Source: Acholeplasmataceae bacterium
Lineage (GTDB): Bacteria > Bacillota_I > Bacilli_A > Acholeplasmatales > Acholeplasmataceae
NCBI GenBank assembly: GCA_030656435.1
Contig: JAUSOA010000098.1
Coordinates: forward strand, 1 to 43,540
DNA length: 43,540 nucleotides
Direction: 5' to 3'
In this document: piece after piece, positions 1-8,301 of the stretch
Position numbering within the stretch: position 1 is the stretch's first letter
Layout of the letters: each line of letters opens with the position of its first letter
The notes under the pieces: generated by a model
Database searches by the model: none
The model's input: only the letters and a program-made list of their open reading frames with translations
Told to the model about the DNA's origin: nothing
Position numbers and translations under genes: made by a program

Positions 1-527
1 CGAATGTCGTTGCCATGAATATCTTGAATGACTGCATTCTTGTCTCCCCATATTCTTCTAAATGTAATATTTCTTGCTCCATTGAATGGAACTTCATTGT
101 TAATTTTTAATGTTCTTTCAATAATTGAACTCTTCCCCTCATATGGGTAGTAATTCATGATTAGGTTATAATATCCCGCTTCGGGAACAGAAAAAGACCA
201 TGTCACTGACCCAGCTTCCTGGGTCAGTAGGACATCGTTTTTATTTTCATAAGAATCTAAAACTACTTGATCGCCAGTTATTAAATCATAACTTGCTGCG
301 TGAATTGAAATGTTTTGACCTTGAGGGAAATTTTCCTCATGAAAACCCAGATACTTATAGTAATCTGCAGTATCAAAATACTCCAGATCAGAAACACTAA
401 TTGTTTCCCCTGGTTCACTATTAAAATCTAGATAGTCTTTCTTGTATTTGACAACGATGCTATCAACAATCGCGTAAATCGTGATTGCAAGAACTATCGA
501 AATCGATATGATTGCAAATTTCTTCAA
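1..527 (-). CDS. N-terminal part of a large secreted protein of a sugar-ABC locus (TTG start, cut by window edge)
   Basis: This frame stays open from a TTG at 527 to the window edge, giving 175 codons with no stop. An AGGAGTG ribosome site sits 8 bases before the TTG; no in-frame ATG is available there. The product begins with KKFAIISISIVLAITIYAIV, a signal peptide or membrane anchor. The rest is beta-rich, with segments such as LTQEAGSVTWSFSVPEAGYY, YYPYEGKSS and FRRIW. I recall this pattern from the first domain of very large (about 900-1000 residue) extracellular proteins encoded beside sugar ABC transporters in Paenibacillus-like Firmicutes; that link is from memory. It lies 62 bases downstream of the substrate-binding protein gene and is probably co-transcribed. 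The C-terminal part is missing, so its final role cannot be judged. Confidence 0.72.
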   Translation of the reverse strand, partial: MKKFAIISISIVLAITIYAIVDSIVVKYKKDYLDFNSEPGETISVSDLEYFDTADYYKYLGFHEENFPQGQNISIHAASYDLITGDQVVLDSYENKNDVLLTQEAGSVTWSFSVPEAGYYNLIMNYYPYEGKSSIIERTLKINNEVPFNGARNITFRRIWGDKNAVIQDIHGNDI

Positions 528-546
528 AGAAAACACTCCTTTTCAT

Positions 547-580
547 ACAATCCCCCCCTTTTTTGTGAAAGGGGGATTGT
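547..580. other. Strong intercistronic stem-loop
   Basis: A perfect 10-base inverted repeat (acaatccccc / gggggattgt) encloses a short T-rich/A-rich loop that can pair further. No T-run follows on the minus strand, so it does not look like a simple terminator. It lies between the substrate-binding protein gene and the next gene, just before that gene's ribosome site. This is the usual place for an mRNA-stabilising or attenuating hairpin that lets a binding protein be made in excess. Confidence 0.6.
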
Positions 581-589
581 CAATAATTA

Positions 590-2209
590 TTATCCGTTTA
601 AGTAAGTTTCAAGTGCTGCCTCATATATTGGCTTAATCTGATCCATAACGGTTCTAGCATTTCCTTCACGAATTGCTATATTTGCATTTCTTCTCCAACC
701 ATTTTCGCCGTACGCACTAATGCCTACTGCATTAATAAGGTCTCTATAAACCTTGTCATAAATAGCTAGGTATGCTTCAACATATTTTTCTTGATCGAAT
801 TTAGTCATTAGTGATAATTCAAAGCTTAATTCCATTTGTGCATCTGTTTGCCAAATTTGAAGTTCATTCCAAACCTGGAAGACAAGCGCTTCTTTAGCTG
901 GAGTCATCCCACTAGCAATATGATATACTGCCACACCAGCAACTGGTGAAACATAGTCTCCTGTATAAGTGTTTGATCTTGGGAAGGGTACAAATCCAAG
1001 TTCAAAAGCCAATCCACCCCATCTATTTTCTGCATTCACAAACCATAAATTACCTGGATGCATAGCTACTTTCCCAGCCTGCCATTGTGGACTACCAGCA
1101 TCATATAGAGGACTTAGTTCAAATAAACCCTTCGTATAGAGAGATGATAGAAATGCATAGGTTTCAAGAGCTGGGTTTTGTGCAAATGCAACACGCTTTG
1201 TGGTTGCATTAATCAAGCTTCCGCCATTGAGTGGAATCATGTTTTCTGCATAAAGTGCAACAATACCACCAAGTGCATACTTATCATCGCCTTGAGCAGT
1301 TAATGCTGTTTGTACTTGTGTAGCCCATTGGTCAAATTTAGACCATGTCCACTGTCCTGCTAGGAATAAATCGGTTGGATTATCAACACCAAGACTTGCA
1401 ACGAGTTCAGCATTATAATAAAGTCCTGTGTCTACAGTTAATTTACCTGCACCAAAACCATAAACTTGTTCCTGGAATGATCCAACTTCCTTATAGCTTG
1501 AATGAATATTTGCTCCAGTCGTTGTTAAATACTTATCCACTGGTACAATTGCATCACCCTTAGCAAGAGTTTGAATCCAGTCACTAACTGACCAGTAAAT
1601 GTCGGCCAAATGAGCACCTGCTACTGATGATTGAATAATTGCAGTCACACGGTCTGGACCCCAAGCTGCATTTGAAGGATAAGCGCGATATTCAATTTTA
1701 ACATTGAGACGTTGTTCTACTTCTAATTGTTTTTGTTGTCTTTCAAGTTGTTCAGTACCACTAAAGTTAGCATGGAATGGGTTGACTTCATAAGGAGCAC
1801 CATGCATGATTACGATAGTTGTCGGTGGAATCGGAACACAAATTCCATTCACCTTTTCCTGATTCACAGGACATCCAGCAGCCGTTAACACAGTGATCGT
1901 TCTAGTTACAGATACTAATTTGCCATCACTTCCTGTAACCTTGTATGTCAATATATAATTACCTGCTGAGTTTAAGTTTAATGCACCAGTCACAGTAATA
2001 CTAGATGTGATATCTCCATTCACTGTATCTGTTGCTGTAATACCCGTTAGTGGATCAAATGCATCACCAACAGTAACCGTTGCTGGAGCTATTCCAGTAA
2101 TTGAGGCTGTATTTCCTGTTGGAGCAGTTGGAACGGTATCATCTCCGCCACATGCCACTAATCCGAAAAATAATGCGAACATCAATAAAAACCCTAGGAT
2201 TCTCTTCAT
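590..2209 (-). CDS. Extracellular sugar-type substrate-binding lipoprotein with N-terminal Ig-like domain
   Basis: The 539-residue product starts with a signal peptide ending in a lipobox (GLVAC, Cys at about residue 20), so it is a membrane-anchored lipoprotein. Residues about 35-107 form a bacterial Ig-like domain of the DUF5011/HYR type (GDAFDPLTGITATD, then NSAGNYILTYKVTGSDG). A two-cysteine loop (C-x10-C) links it to a family 1 substrate-binding domain with the typical NPTDLFLAGQWTW segment. It would capture a carbohydrate for an ABC importer. No permease lies nearby in the window, so the rest of the transporter is probably beyond position 1 or elsewhere. ATG is preceded by GAGGG at 6 bases. 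The extra Ig domain is unusual for a binding protein and may lift it off the membrane. The substrate is unknown. Confidence 0.85.
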   Translation of the reverse strand: MKRILGFLLMFALFFGLVACGGDDTVPTAPTGNTASITGIAPATVTVGDAFDPLTGITATDTVNGDITSSITVTGALNLNSAGNYILTYKVTGSDGKLVSVTRTITVLTAAGCPVNQEKVNGICVPIPPTTIVIMHGAPYEVNPFHANFSGTEQLERQQKQLEVEQRLNVKIEYRAYPSNAAWGPDRVTAIIQSSVAGAHLADIYWSVSDWIQTLAKGDAIVPVDKYLTTTGANIHSSYKEVGSFQEQVYGFGAGKLTVDTGLYYNAELVASLGVDNPTDLFLAGQWTWSKFDQWATQVQTALTAQGDDKYALGGIVALYAENMIPLNGGSLINATTKRVAFAQNPALETYAFLSSLYTKGLFELSPLYDAGSPQWQAGKVAMHPGNLWFVNAENRWGGLAFELGFVPFPRSNTYTGDYVSPVAGVAVYHIASGMTPAKEALVFQVWNELQIWQTDAQMELSFELSLMTKFDQEKYVEAYLAIYDKVYRDLINAVGISAYGENGWRRNANIAIREGNARTVMDQIKPIYEAALETYLNG

Positions 2210-2267
2210 TCTTTACCCTCTTTTCTTTATTCAAATTGAACAATACTTCTTTGGTTTGTATACTTTA

Positions 2268-2288
2268 ATTATACTATAGTTTTATAGT
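2268..2288 (-). promoter_or_regulatory. Candidate promoter -10 with adjoining inverted repeat
   Basis: On the minus strand a TATAAT (2273 to 2268) lies about 60 bases before the binding-protein start. Directly upstream is a 16-base inverted repeat, ACTATA-n4-TATAGT (2273-2288). The element AAAACTATA also occurs in the palindrome at the anmK promoter (17916-17934). No good -35 is visible, which would fit activator dependence. Confidence 0.4.
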
Positions 2289-2346
2289 CCCTTAATACCT
2301 TAACCCTTGTATTTTCACAATTGAAAAATTATTTTCAGTAAAAACT

Positions 2347-2408
2347 AACTGATTATATCAGTTAAGTCTTGAAAGACAAAGCGCCCGATATCTCACGGGC
2401 ACTTTTTT
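2347..2408 (-). terminator. Two tandem hairpins after the surface-protein gene
   Basis: Reading on the minus strand, a GC-rich hairpin (2381-2402, core CCCG/CGGGC) comes first. A second follows, AACTGA-n5-TCAGTT (2347-2363), ending in AGTTTTT. The second has the shape of an intrinsic terminator for the surface-protein transcript. The first hairpin has its T-run on the plus-strand side (2403-2408), so it may work better in that direction. Confidence 0.6.
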
Positions 2409-2441
2409 CATATCAAGGTTTTTTTGGTATGTGATTATAAC

Positions 2442-4901
2442 TTAGCTTCTTTTTCTAATAATGAAAACTAATGAAGCGCCTAATACTAGGCTTAATGTAA
2501 TAAACATTACGCTACCAATATTAAGTGATGATCCACAACCAGTTTCTGGAATATCAGCTATTGATGCATCAATCATTGCTTGAATTTGTGCTTCAGTATA
2601 GACTTGTGCAGTGATTAAAGCGTTGATTTGTGCTTCAGTAAGTTTACTTGCATTAATTAATGCTTGAATTTGAGCTTGAGTAAGCACTTGAGCATCTAAT
2701 AAAGCTTGTACTTCTGCTTGTGTTAATTTTGGAGCAACGACTGTAACTTGGAAACTTTGAACAGTTGCATTACCTGCTTTGTCTTCAACAGTAACTTCAA
2801 CAGTATAAGTACCAGGAACTAAAGTCATTCCACCATTGTTTGAAACATACATAGATAGATCAGCAATACTGTCATTGTAATCAAATGCTACAACGTTAGC
2901 AAGAATTGCTTGGTTAACAGTTGAGAAGGCATTTGCTTCAACCTTATAATTGTTATTAACAACCATCAGTTTTGGAGCAGTTACATCATCAACAGTTAAT
3001 GTGTAAGAAGCTGGAGTAACGATGTCATAATTGAAATCTGGATAACCAACTGTTAATGCAATTGTGTCACCAAACGCTAAGTTAGCAGCTCTTAATACTG
3101 GAGCATGAACACTACCATGTGCAGTAAGAACGTATTCACCTGGAGCTAGTGTTAATGCAGCTTTCCAAGCAAGGAAAGTAGCTTCAGATCCTACGATTGT
3201 GCCTGTAGAAGTTGTATAATTCCAATTGTATCTGTCATATCTTTCCTTCATTGTACCATCAGCAGCAACAACAACGATAAGTGATCCATAACCTGTTAAT
3301 GCTGGTGTGAAATGCTCAAGATCAGTAAATACTGCAAGTGAAGGATGTGTTGTAACATCAATGTCTGCATTATATGAGGTTTGCTCATTAAAGTTAACTG
3401 TAGTTACACCCTTGAATACAACTTTGGATTGTACGCCTGGGAAATGTACATGGTGTGTAAATGATAATCCAATTTGGTAAACACCTGGAAGTGGGCTGTA
3501 TTGATTGAAGTTATTTGGTAATGTGACTTGAATTGAACTTGTCTTACTATTTCCATAACCATCATCAGCAGTGATTCCTTGTAAAACATTGACATATACG
3601 CCTTCATTGACATATCTGTTTGCTACGCCAGCAAATTTAGGAGGCATAACCCCGATAACGATATCAGCTGTAACTTCAGTGACATCTTCTTCTGGAGTTT
3701 CTGCTCTATAAACTGCTTTATAGCCACTACCAAACACGCTTGAGTCAATTTTAGTGACTGGGCCGCTTGCTGTGTAGGAATTCGCGACTGAATTATAAGT
3801 AAACGTTATTGTTTCTAGAACGACTTCATCTTGAACAATGTCTACTTCGTAGTTAAGCTTATCAGTCTTGTTGATAATCTTACCATTCGTATCAAACATG
3901 TTAATCCATGAAGCTGATACTGTATTGCTTAAATCAAATACGCTATTGTAGTTAACAACGATGTTGATTCCTGGAGTTACTAAGTCATTGTCAAGAGCAG
4001 TTAATCCAGCAAATGTAGCAGGTTGTGGAGTATAAACTGTCTTAAATGGAGCAACAGTATTGTCTAACATAGCAGTTGGTAAACTTTGGATAAAGTCTGT
4101 AGTTTTTTGGTTTAATGTGCCTCTATCGTTTGTACCAAAAGTTACAAGAGTCCAACCTGCAGGAATTGTTACAAGATTTGGATTACCAGGAATAATTGTT
4201 GACCATTTGGTAACATCTGTTTCAACAGCTGTATCAACATCAGCATTAGTCCAAGTCAAGCTCTTAAGTGGCTCAATTTTATATCCCTTTGGATCTGCAC
4301 TATCTAAAACCATTCTGATTGGAGATAATCTTGTTGTTACTGGTTTTTCATTAGCTGGAGCTGCAATGAAAGCATCCTTTTCTGCTGTAGTTGCCATTCT
4401 CCAATTTGCATTCGCTGGAGTTGCATCACTACCAGTGTTAAAAATGTAATATGTTAGGAAGTGGTCTTCAAACATTTGAAGTTTTCCAGCAGCATCGAAG
4501 TATGCATACATTCTATGCACAACAGTAGTTAAATCTGTACGAGCACTTGTAGTTGTTAAAACAACCGCTTCATCCGTATCATTGATGTTCAATGAAGCGA
4601 ATGCGTTCCATGATAATACTGGCATTTCAAGTGCACTTATAAATCCATCCGAGTTTGCATCATTAAATTCGGTAACATATCTAGCACCACCTCTAACGAC
4701 GTGATAACGGTGACCGTAATATTCAAAGTCCCAATTTGAGTCACCAAGTTTGGTCTGTGTACATGCATTTGTGCCTTCTAAACATGCAATTTGATTGTAT
4801 GGATACAGATCAACTAAATCGCCTTCAGCAGCTTGCGCACTTGACATAAAGCCTAGTGCTACAGTAAAGCCTAGCAATAAAACTAAAATTAATTTTTTCA
4901 A
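2442..4901 (-). CDS. Large secreted surface protein with helical repeat stalk and C-terminal membrane anchor
   Basis: TTG at 4901 is the start: AGGAGG lies 7 bases upstream, the next ATG in the leader is out of frame, and the residues that follow (KKLILVLLLGFTVALGF..SSAQAA) are a signal peptide. A longer reading from 4967 would begin inside the promoter. The 819-residue product has no family I recognise over most of its length. Visible parts are an EF-hand-like loop (DANSDGFISALE, codons 4626-4661), Ig-like beta domains including TYTVEVTVEDKAGNATVQSF, four 14-residue helical repeats (LTQAEVQALLDAQV type), and a tail of ETGCGSS, one membrane helix and RKRS. The tail resembles tripartite sorting signals. 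Strong promoter and ribosome site suggest an abundant surface or S-layer-like protein. The cre-like site suggests repression when preferred sugars are present. Confidence 0.8.
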   Translation of the reverse strand: MKKLILVLLLGFTVALGFMSSAQAAEGDLVDLYPYNQIACLEGTNACTQTKLGDSNWDFEYYGHRYHVVRGGARYVTEFNDANSDGFISALEMPVLSWNAFASLNINDTDEAVVLTTTSARTDLTTVVHRMYAYFDAAGKLQMFEDHFLTYYIFNTGSDATPANANWRMATTAEKDAFIAAPANEKPVTTRLSPIRMVLDSADPKGYKIEPLKSLTWTNADVDTAVETDVTKWSTIIPGNPNLVTIPAGWTLVTFGTNDRGTLNQKTTDFIQSLPTAMLDNTVAPFKTVYTPQPATFAGLTALDNDLVTPGINIVVNYNSVFDLSNTVSASWINMFDTNGKIINKTDKLNYEVDIVQDEVVLETITFTYNSVANSYTASGPVTKIDSSVFGSGYKAVYRAETPEEDVTEVTADIVIGVMPPKFAGVANRYVNEGVYVNVLQGITADDGYGNSKTSSIQVTLPNNFNQYSPLPGVYQIGLSFTHHVHFPGVQSKVVFKGVTTVNFNEQTSYNADIDVTTHPSLAVFTDLEHFTPALTGYGSLIVVVAADGTMKERYDRYNWNYTTSTGTIVGSEATFLAWKAALTLAPGEYVLTAHGSVHAPVLRAANLAFGDTIALTVGYPDFNYDIVTPASYTLTVDDVTAPKLMVVNNNYKVEANAFSTVNQAILANVVAFDYNDSIADLSMYVSNNGGMTLVPGTYTVEVTVEDKAGNATVQSFQVTVVAPKLTQAEVQALLDAQVLTQAQIQALINASKLTEAQINALITAQVYTEAQIQAMIDASIADIPETGCGSSLNIGSVMFITLSLVLGASLVFIIRKRS
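2526..2540 (-). other. GCGSS motif of a putative C-terminal sorting signal
   Basis: The codons for G-C-G-S-S come just before a hydrophobic helix and the basic tail RKRS at the C-terminus of the surface protein. Order and spacing are those of tripartite sorting signals (motif, membrane span, positive tail). Whether it is cleaved or lipid-modified cannot be told from sequence. Confidence 0.45.
2559..2726 (-). repeat. Four tandem 14-residue helical repeats in the surface protein
   Basis: Four 42-base units encode LTQAEVQALLDAQV, LTQAQIQALINASK, LTEAQINALITAQV and YTEAQIQAMIDASI. Heptad-like hydrophobic spacing (L/I/A) and Gln-rich faces suggest an amphipathic helical stalk directly before the membrane anchor. 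Confidence 0.85.
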
Positions 4902-4938
4902 TTCATTTCCTCCTATTTTTTGGTTCCATTTGTAAGGT

Positions 4939-4967
4939 ATTTTATATCCGATTGAAAGCGCTGTCAA
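4939..4967 (-). promoter_or_regulatory. Near-consensus promoter with overlapping cre-like site
   Basis: On the minus strand TTGACA (4967-4962), a 17-base spacer and TAAAAT (4944-4939) form a near-perfect sigma-70/sigma-A promoter. The plus-strand sequence TGAAAGCGCTGTCA (4953-4966) matches the CcpA cre consensus TGWAARCGYTWNCW at 13 of 14 positions and covers most of the -35. A bound repressor would block polymerase directly. Confidence 0.75.
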
Positions 4968-5040
4968 TTACCTTCGGTATAATAACCTATCAAATGCCCC
5001 GTTTTTACACATTGTGATTTTTTTTTTCAGTTTCGCCCTA

Positions 5041-8000
5041 TTAATGGACTGTTCCTGGTAAGTAAGTGAAGAAAGTTCTAGATGTGGAAATACCGCCATC
5101 TGTTACTGTAATTGTGTAGCTAACAGTCATTGGACGGTCTGGCATTTGAATGACTCTACCTGTTTGGTCTACATATTCAGGATTGTTAGATTCGAATAAA
5201 ATCGTGCGATCTCCTTGTGCATGTCTAACTGCAAACTCTGCATCAGCCATTGCCTGGAAGGTTGGAACCATTCCACCTCTTAGCATGCCCTGTGGACACC
5301 ATTTCCCTGAGAAGTCTTGATGGAATTTAATATGTGATCTTGGAAGATTGTATCTAAATAGTATGTCAGCAGAAAGCTTAGCTGTTCTTTGGAATGTTAA
5401 ATACATGTCTTCATCCTGTGCAACTGACATTTCAATTCCTATACCATTTCTATTTCCTCCACCAAGATAGGTAAGACTAGTTCCTGGAAGTGATGAACCA
5501 TCACCAGCGTGATAAGCGATTTCATTTTCAGGTACATGTTGATAGGTAACTCTAGCATCATTTGTGTAATGCCATGAAACATTGAGTACAGTTCCCGCCT
5601 GTGCAGCGTTCCACAAATAGTTAGCGTGTGATAGCGCGCCAGCTCCTGGAGATGTGTTCGCTGTTTCATGAACTACTACCCAATAAACATTTTGTGGGTT
5701 ATAGGTAGTGATACCATCTGGATGTGCAGGCTTTAAAATACCTGGACGAATCCCTGAACTAATTGGTAGCATCTTGGATAGGTTAACATCGATATTTTGG
5801 AATAAATATTTAGAAACACTATCGTATCTGATCTCTGTATAGTTGAAGGTGACTCCATACTGTAGCCATTGACGTTCGTTTGAATAGGCAACTTGATAGG
5901 TCGTTAATAAATCTAGTAAGTTATTATTGTCAAGTGCTGAATATATACTCATCGTGTAGGATGTTTGTACACTTGGATCATCTTTAAGTGATGCTGTAAA
6001 TGTGACCTCTCCAGCTGCTAAAGTTGTAACTAGACCTACTTCATTGATTGTTGCAATCAATTGGTTAGATGATACAAATTCGACCTCTGCATTTGAAATA
6101 TTGAATGGATATGGAGATGCAGTTAGCGTTAGGGTATCTCCTACGATTAAATCATTGGTTTCATATGAGGGTTTGAGTTCAATTCCTGGAGTTGTTGTGA
6201 CGGTAATTGTGATGGTAACATTAATATTTATATCCACTGTTGAGCGTAGAGTCAGTGTAACAACTCCACTCTTTTGTGGTGACAACAAACCAGATACTGT
6301 ATTCACTAACATTATTCCTGGATCACCAGTAATCCATCTAACGCGGTCTGTTACGAGTTCCATAGGAAGTATTTCATAGGTAAAGGTATGATTATCCCCT
6401 AAAATAATTTCAGAAATAGGATTGGTAATAATAAATGTCACTGGTAGGTTTTTATTATAGTTTGCTTCTAAGACAATATCTGTCTTCGCTTGATATGCTC
6501 CTCTTAGATAATAAGAATCAATTCCAGGGAATAGTGAAGGATTTACCTCATCTTGACCCCAGTGGTTTAGTGTGAAGTCCACTGTTGAATTGGTTTGAGA
6601 CTTTGCAGCATATAATGTTGAATTGGTTACTGAATTGAATCTTGCATAGGCTAAGATATTCTTTTCTGCACCTGAATATTTTTTATTGATTTCAATTCCA
6701 ACTGTAGCTTGGTTTATGGTATTTCTTGAGACAATGACCTCTGTTATATCATCATATTCAGAAACAGCATTAACCTTAATCGCTTGATGGACATTGGTTA
6801 TCGTATTCTTTTCAACAAGTATAGTTCCACCTAAATAGTCTTCAATAACAATCGCATCCGTATTTAGATTTGTAATTGTATTCGATGCAATGGTTACTCC
6901 TGTCGCCTTCTCTATATTTAGGAAAGCATTTCCAGATAGAGTTAAATCAACTGCTTGATTATTTTTGAACGTAAATGAACTCATTCCAGTATTAGAAAAT
7001 ACTCTTGAATTTTGAATAAAGCTAAATCCATCAATTGTTGTGTGATCACCTTTAACTTCGATGGTGCCATTGATGGTTGCTGCAGTCACTGATTTTAAGG
7101 TTAAGTGATGGATATCCATGACGATATTTTCTGCATAGGTTCCAGCATAGACAAGGACTGTTGCATGATTAGTTGCTACATCTAAAGCATCATTGATACT
7201 AGCAAATAAATCGATACCAAACTCGAATTCAACACCTAGGTAGGTGACTGAATCTCCTAAGATTTTAGATTCATCAACTAATAGATAATTGATAACTTCA
7301 AGTGTGAATGTATCCTTGATTGAATCATCATATAGTGAAGTAGCAGTAATCGTAATTGTACCTGGTTTAATTGCGTTAATTAAGCCATTTTCATCGATTG
7401 TAGCTACTTCTTCATTACTGCTTTCCCAAGAAACAAATGCATAGGAAACATCAGGAGAAACACTAATAGATAATGCTTTTTCTGATCCTACGTTTAACTT
7501 AGCATCACCAGTAATCATAATCGATTGCGTTAGGTTATAAACTTTAACTGTAACCTCTTCAAAAACATCTAAGTCGTAGCTTGAGCGGATGATGACTTTG
7601 ACATCACCTTGGCCAACAGCTGTAACTACTCCCGCACTATCGACTGTTGCAATTAAAGTATCACTTGATTCATAGGTAACATCCGCATTACTTTGTAGTG
7701 AGATTTGTTTAGTTGCTCCAATCCAAAGTGATTCTTCTAATGTATTGACTTCGAGTGTAACAATTTTTCTAACATCGATTTCTACAGTTACAGAAAGACT
7801 TGGCTCTTTAACGGATTGAATCGTTAAATTTGCTTTACCTTCAGCAACCCCAGTAATCAATCCTGACTGGTCTACTGTAAAAACATTTTGGTTCGCTGAA
7901 GTCAATGTCACCGTATCATTGGCTGTAAAAACCACTTGCTTAGACTCACCAACCTTGACTGCGACTGCAGTAGAGGGTACTGTAAGTGTATAATTTTTAC

Positions 8001-8301
8001 TCACCTTAACGGTTATCGTAACCTTAATTTCAGGGTCATCCTTAGAGCTCACAACGACTGTAGTTTCACCTTCAGCAACTGCGGTTACTAATCCTGAAGA
8101 ACTTACAGTGATGATTGATAAATTCTTAGATTCAAAGTTGACTCCCTTAGCGTCATTGGTATCAAAATCAATTTGATAGGTTCCCCCTTCAATCATTTCA
8201 ATATCCAAATCTTCAATACTAAGTGTTATATCGGTGCCGCATGCAACTAGGCTGATGACGATAATGCCGATTGCAATCACACCAAATATTCTTTTAAACA
8301 T
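5041..8301 (-). CDS. Giant modular lipoprotein with C-terminal N-acetylmuramoyl-L-alanine amidase domain
   Basis: The start is ATG 8301: GGGAGG lies 9 bases upstream, and the ATG at 8322 precedes that ribosome site. The 1086-residue product has a lipobox (SLVAC, Cys near 20). It then has about four Big_2 Ig-like repeats (about 25-330, e.g. ATVDSAGVVTAVGQGDVKV), a right-handed beta-helix region (about 360-570), two more Big_2 repeats (about 610-780) and an Amidase_2 domain (about 865-1015). The amidase shows zinc-ligand positions in VVHETAN (His about 878) and FHQDFSGKWCP (His about 994, Cys about 1002), so it looks active. The family cleaves the MurNAc-L-Ala bond of peptidoglycan. It is the last gene of the anmK operon and overlaps the preceding gene by 8 bases. 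The Ig and beta-helix parts probably extend or bind the substrate. Confidence 0.9.
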   Translation of the reverse strand: MFKRIFGVIAIGIIVISLVACGTDITLSIEDLDIEMIEGGTYQIDFDTNDAKGVNFESKNLSIITVSSSGLVTAVAEGETTVVVSSKDDPEIKVTITVKVSKNYTLTVPSTAVAVKVGESKQVVFTANDTVTLTSANQNVFTVDQSGLITGVAEGKANLTIQSVKEPSLSVTVEIDVRKIVTLEVNTLEESLWIGATKQISLQSNADVTYESSDTLIATVDSAGVVTAVGQGDVKVIIRSSYDLDVFEEVTVKVYNLTQSIMITGDAKLNVGSEKALSISVSPDVSYAFVSWESSNEEVATIDENGLINAIKPGTITITATSLYDDSIKDTFTLEVINYLLVDESKILGDSVTYLGVEFEFGIDLFASINDALDVATNHATVLVYAGTYAENIVMDIHHLTLKSVTAATINGTIEVKGDHTTIDGFSFIQNSRVFSNTGMSSFTFKNNQAVDLTLSGNAFLNIEKATGVTIASNTITNLNTDAIVIEDYLGGTILVEKNTITNVHQAIKVNAVSEYDDITEVIVSRNTINQATVGIEINKKYSGAEKNILAYARFNSVTNSTLYAAKSQTNSTVDFTLNHWGQDEVNPSLFPGIDSYYLRGAYQAKTDIVLEANYNKNLPVTFIITNPISEIILGDNHTFTYEILPMELVTDRVRWITGDPGIMLVNTVSGLLSPQKSGVVTLTLRSTVDININVTITITVTTTPGIELKPSYETNDLIVGDTLTLTASPYPFNISNAEVEFVSSNQLIATINEVGLVTTLAAGEVTFTASLKDDPSVQTSYTMSIYSALDNNNLLDLLTTYQVAYSNERQWLQYGVTFNYTEIRYDSVSKYLFQNIDVNLSKMLPISSGIRPGILKPAHPDGITTYNPQNVYWVVVHETANTSPGAGALSHANYLWNAAQAGTVLNVSWHYTNDARVTYQHVPENEIAYHAGDGSSLPGTSLTYLGGGNRNGIGIEMSVAQDEDMYLTFQRTAKLSADILFRYNLPRSHIKFHQDFSGKWCPQGMLRGGMVPTFQAMADAEFAVRHAQGDRTILFESNNPEYVDQTGRVIQMPDRPMTVSYTITVTDGGISTSRTFFTYLPGTVH

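Noticed and set aside
200..400. Short plus-strand reading frame at the left edge
   Set aside because: It lies opposite the continuous minus-strand coding frame 1-527 and has no family features.
3404..4449. Additional overlapping frames inside the surface-protein gene
   Set aside because: They are antisense or shifted readings of a well-supported gene, without ribosome sites or recognisable motifs.
4902..4967. N-terminal extension of the surface protein to ATG 4967
   Set aside because: It would start within the -35/cre element and place 22 polar residues before a clear signal peptide; TTG 4901 has AGGAGG at the right distance.
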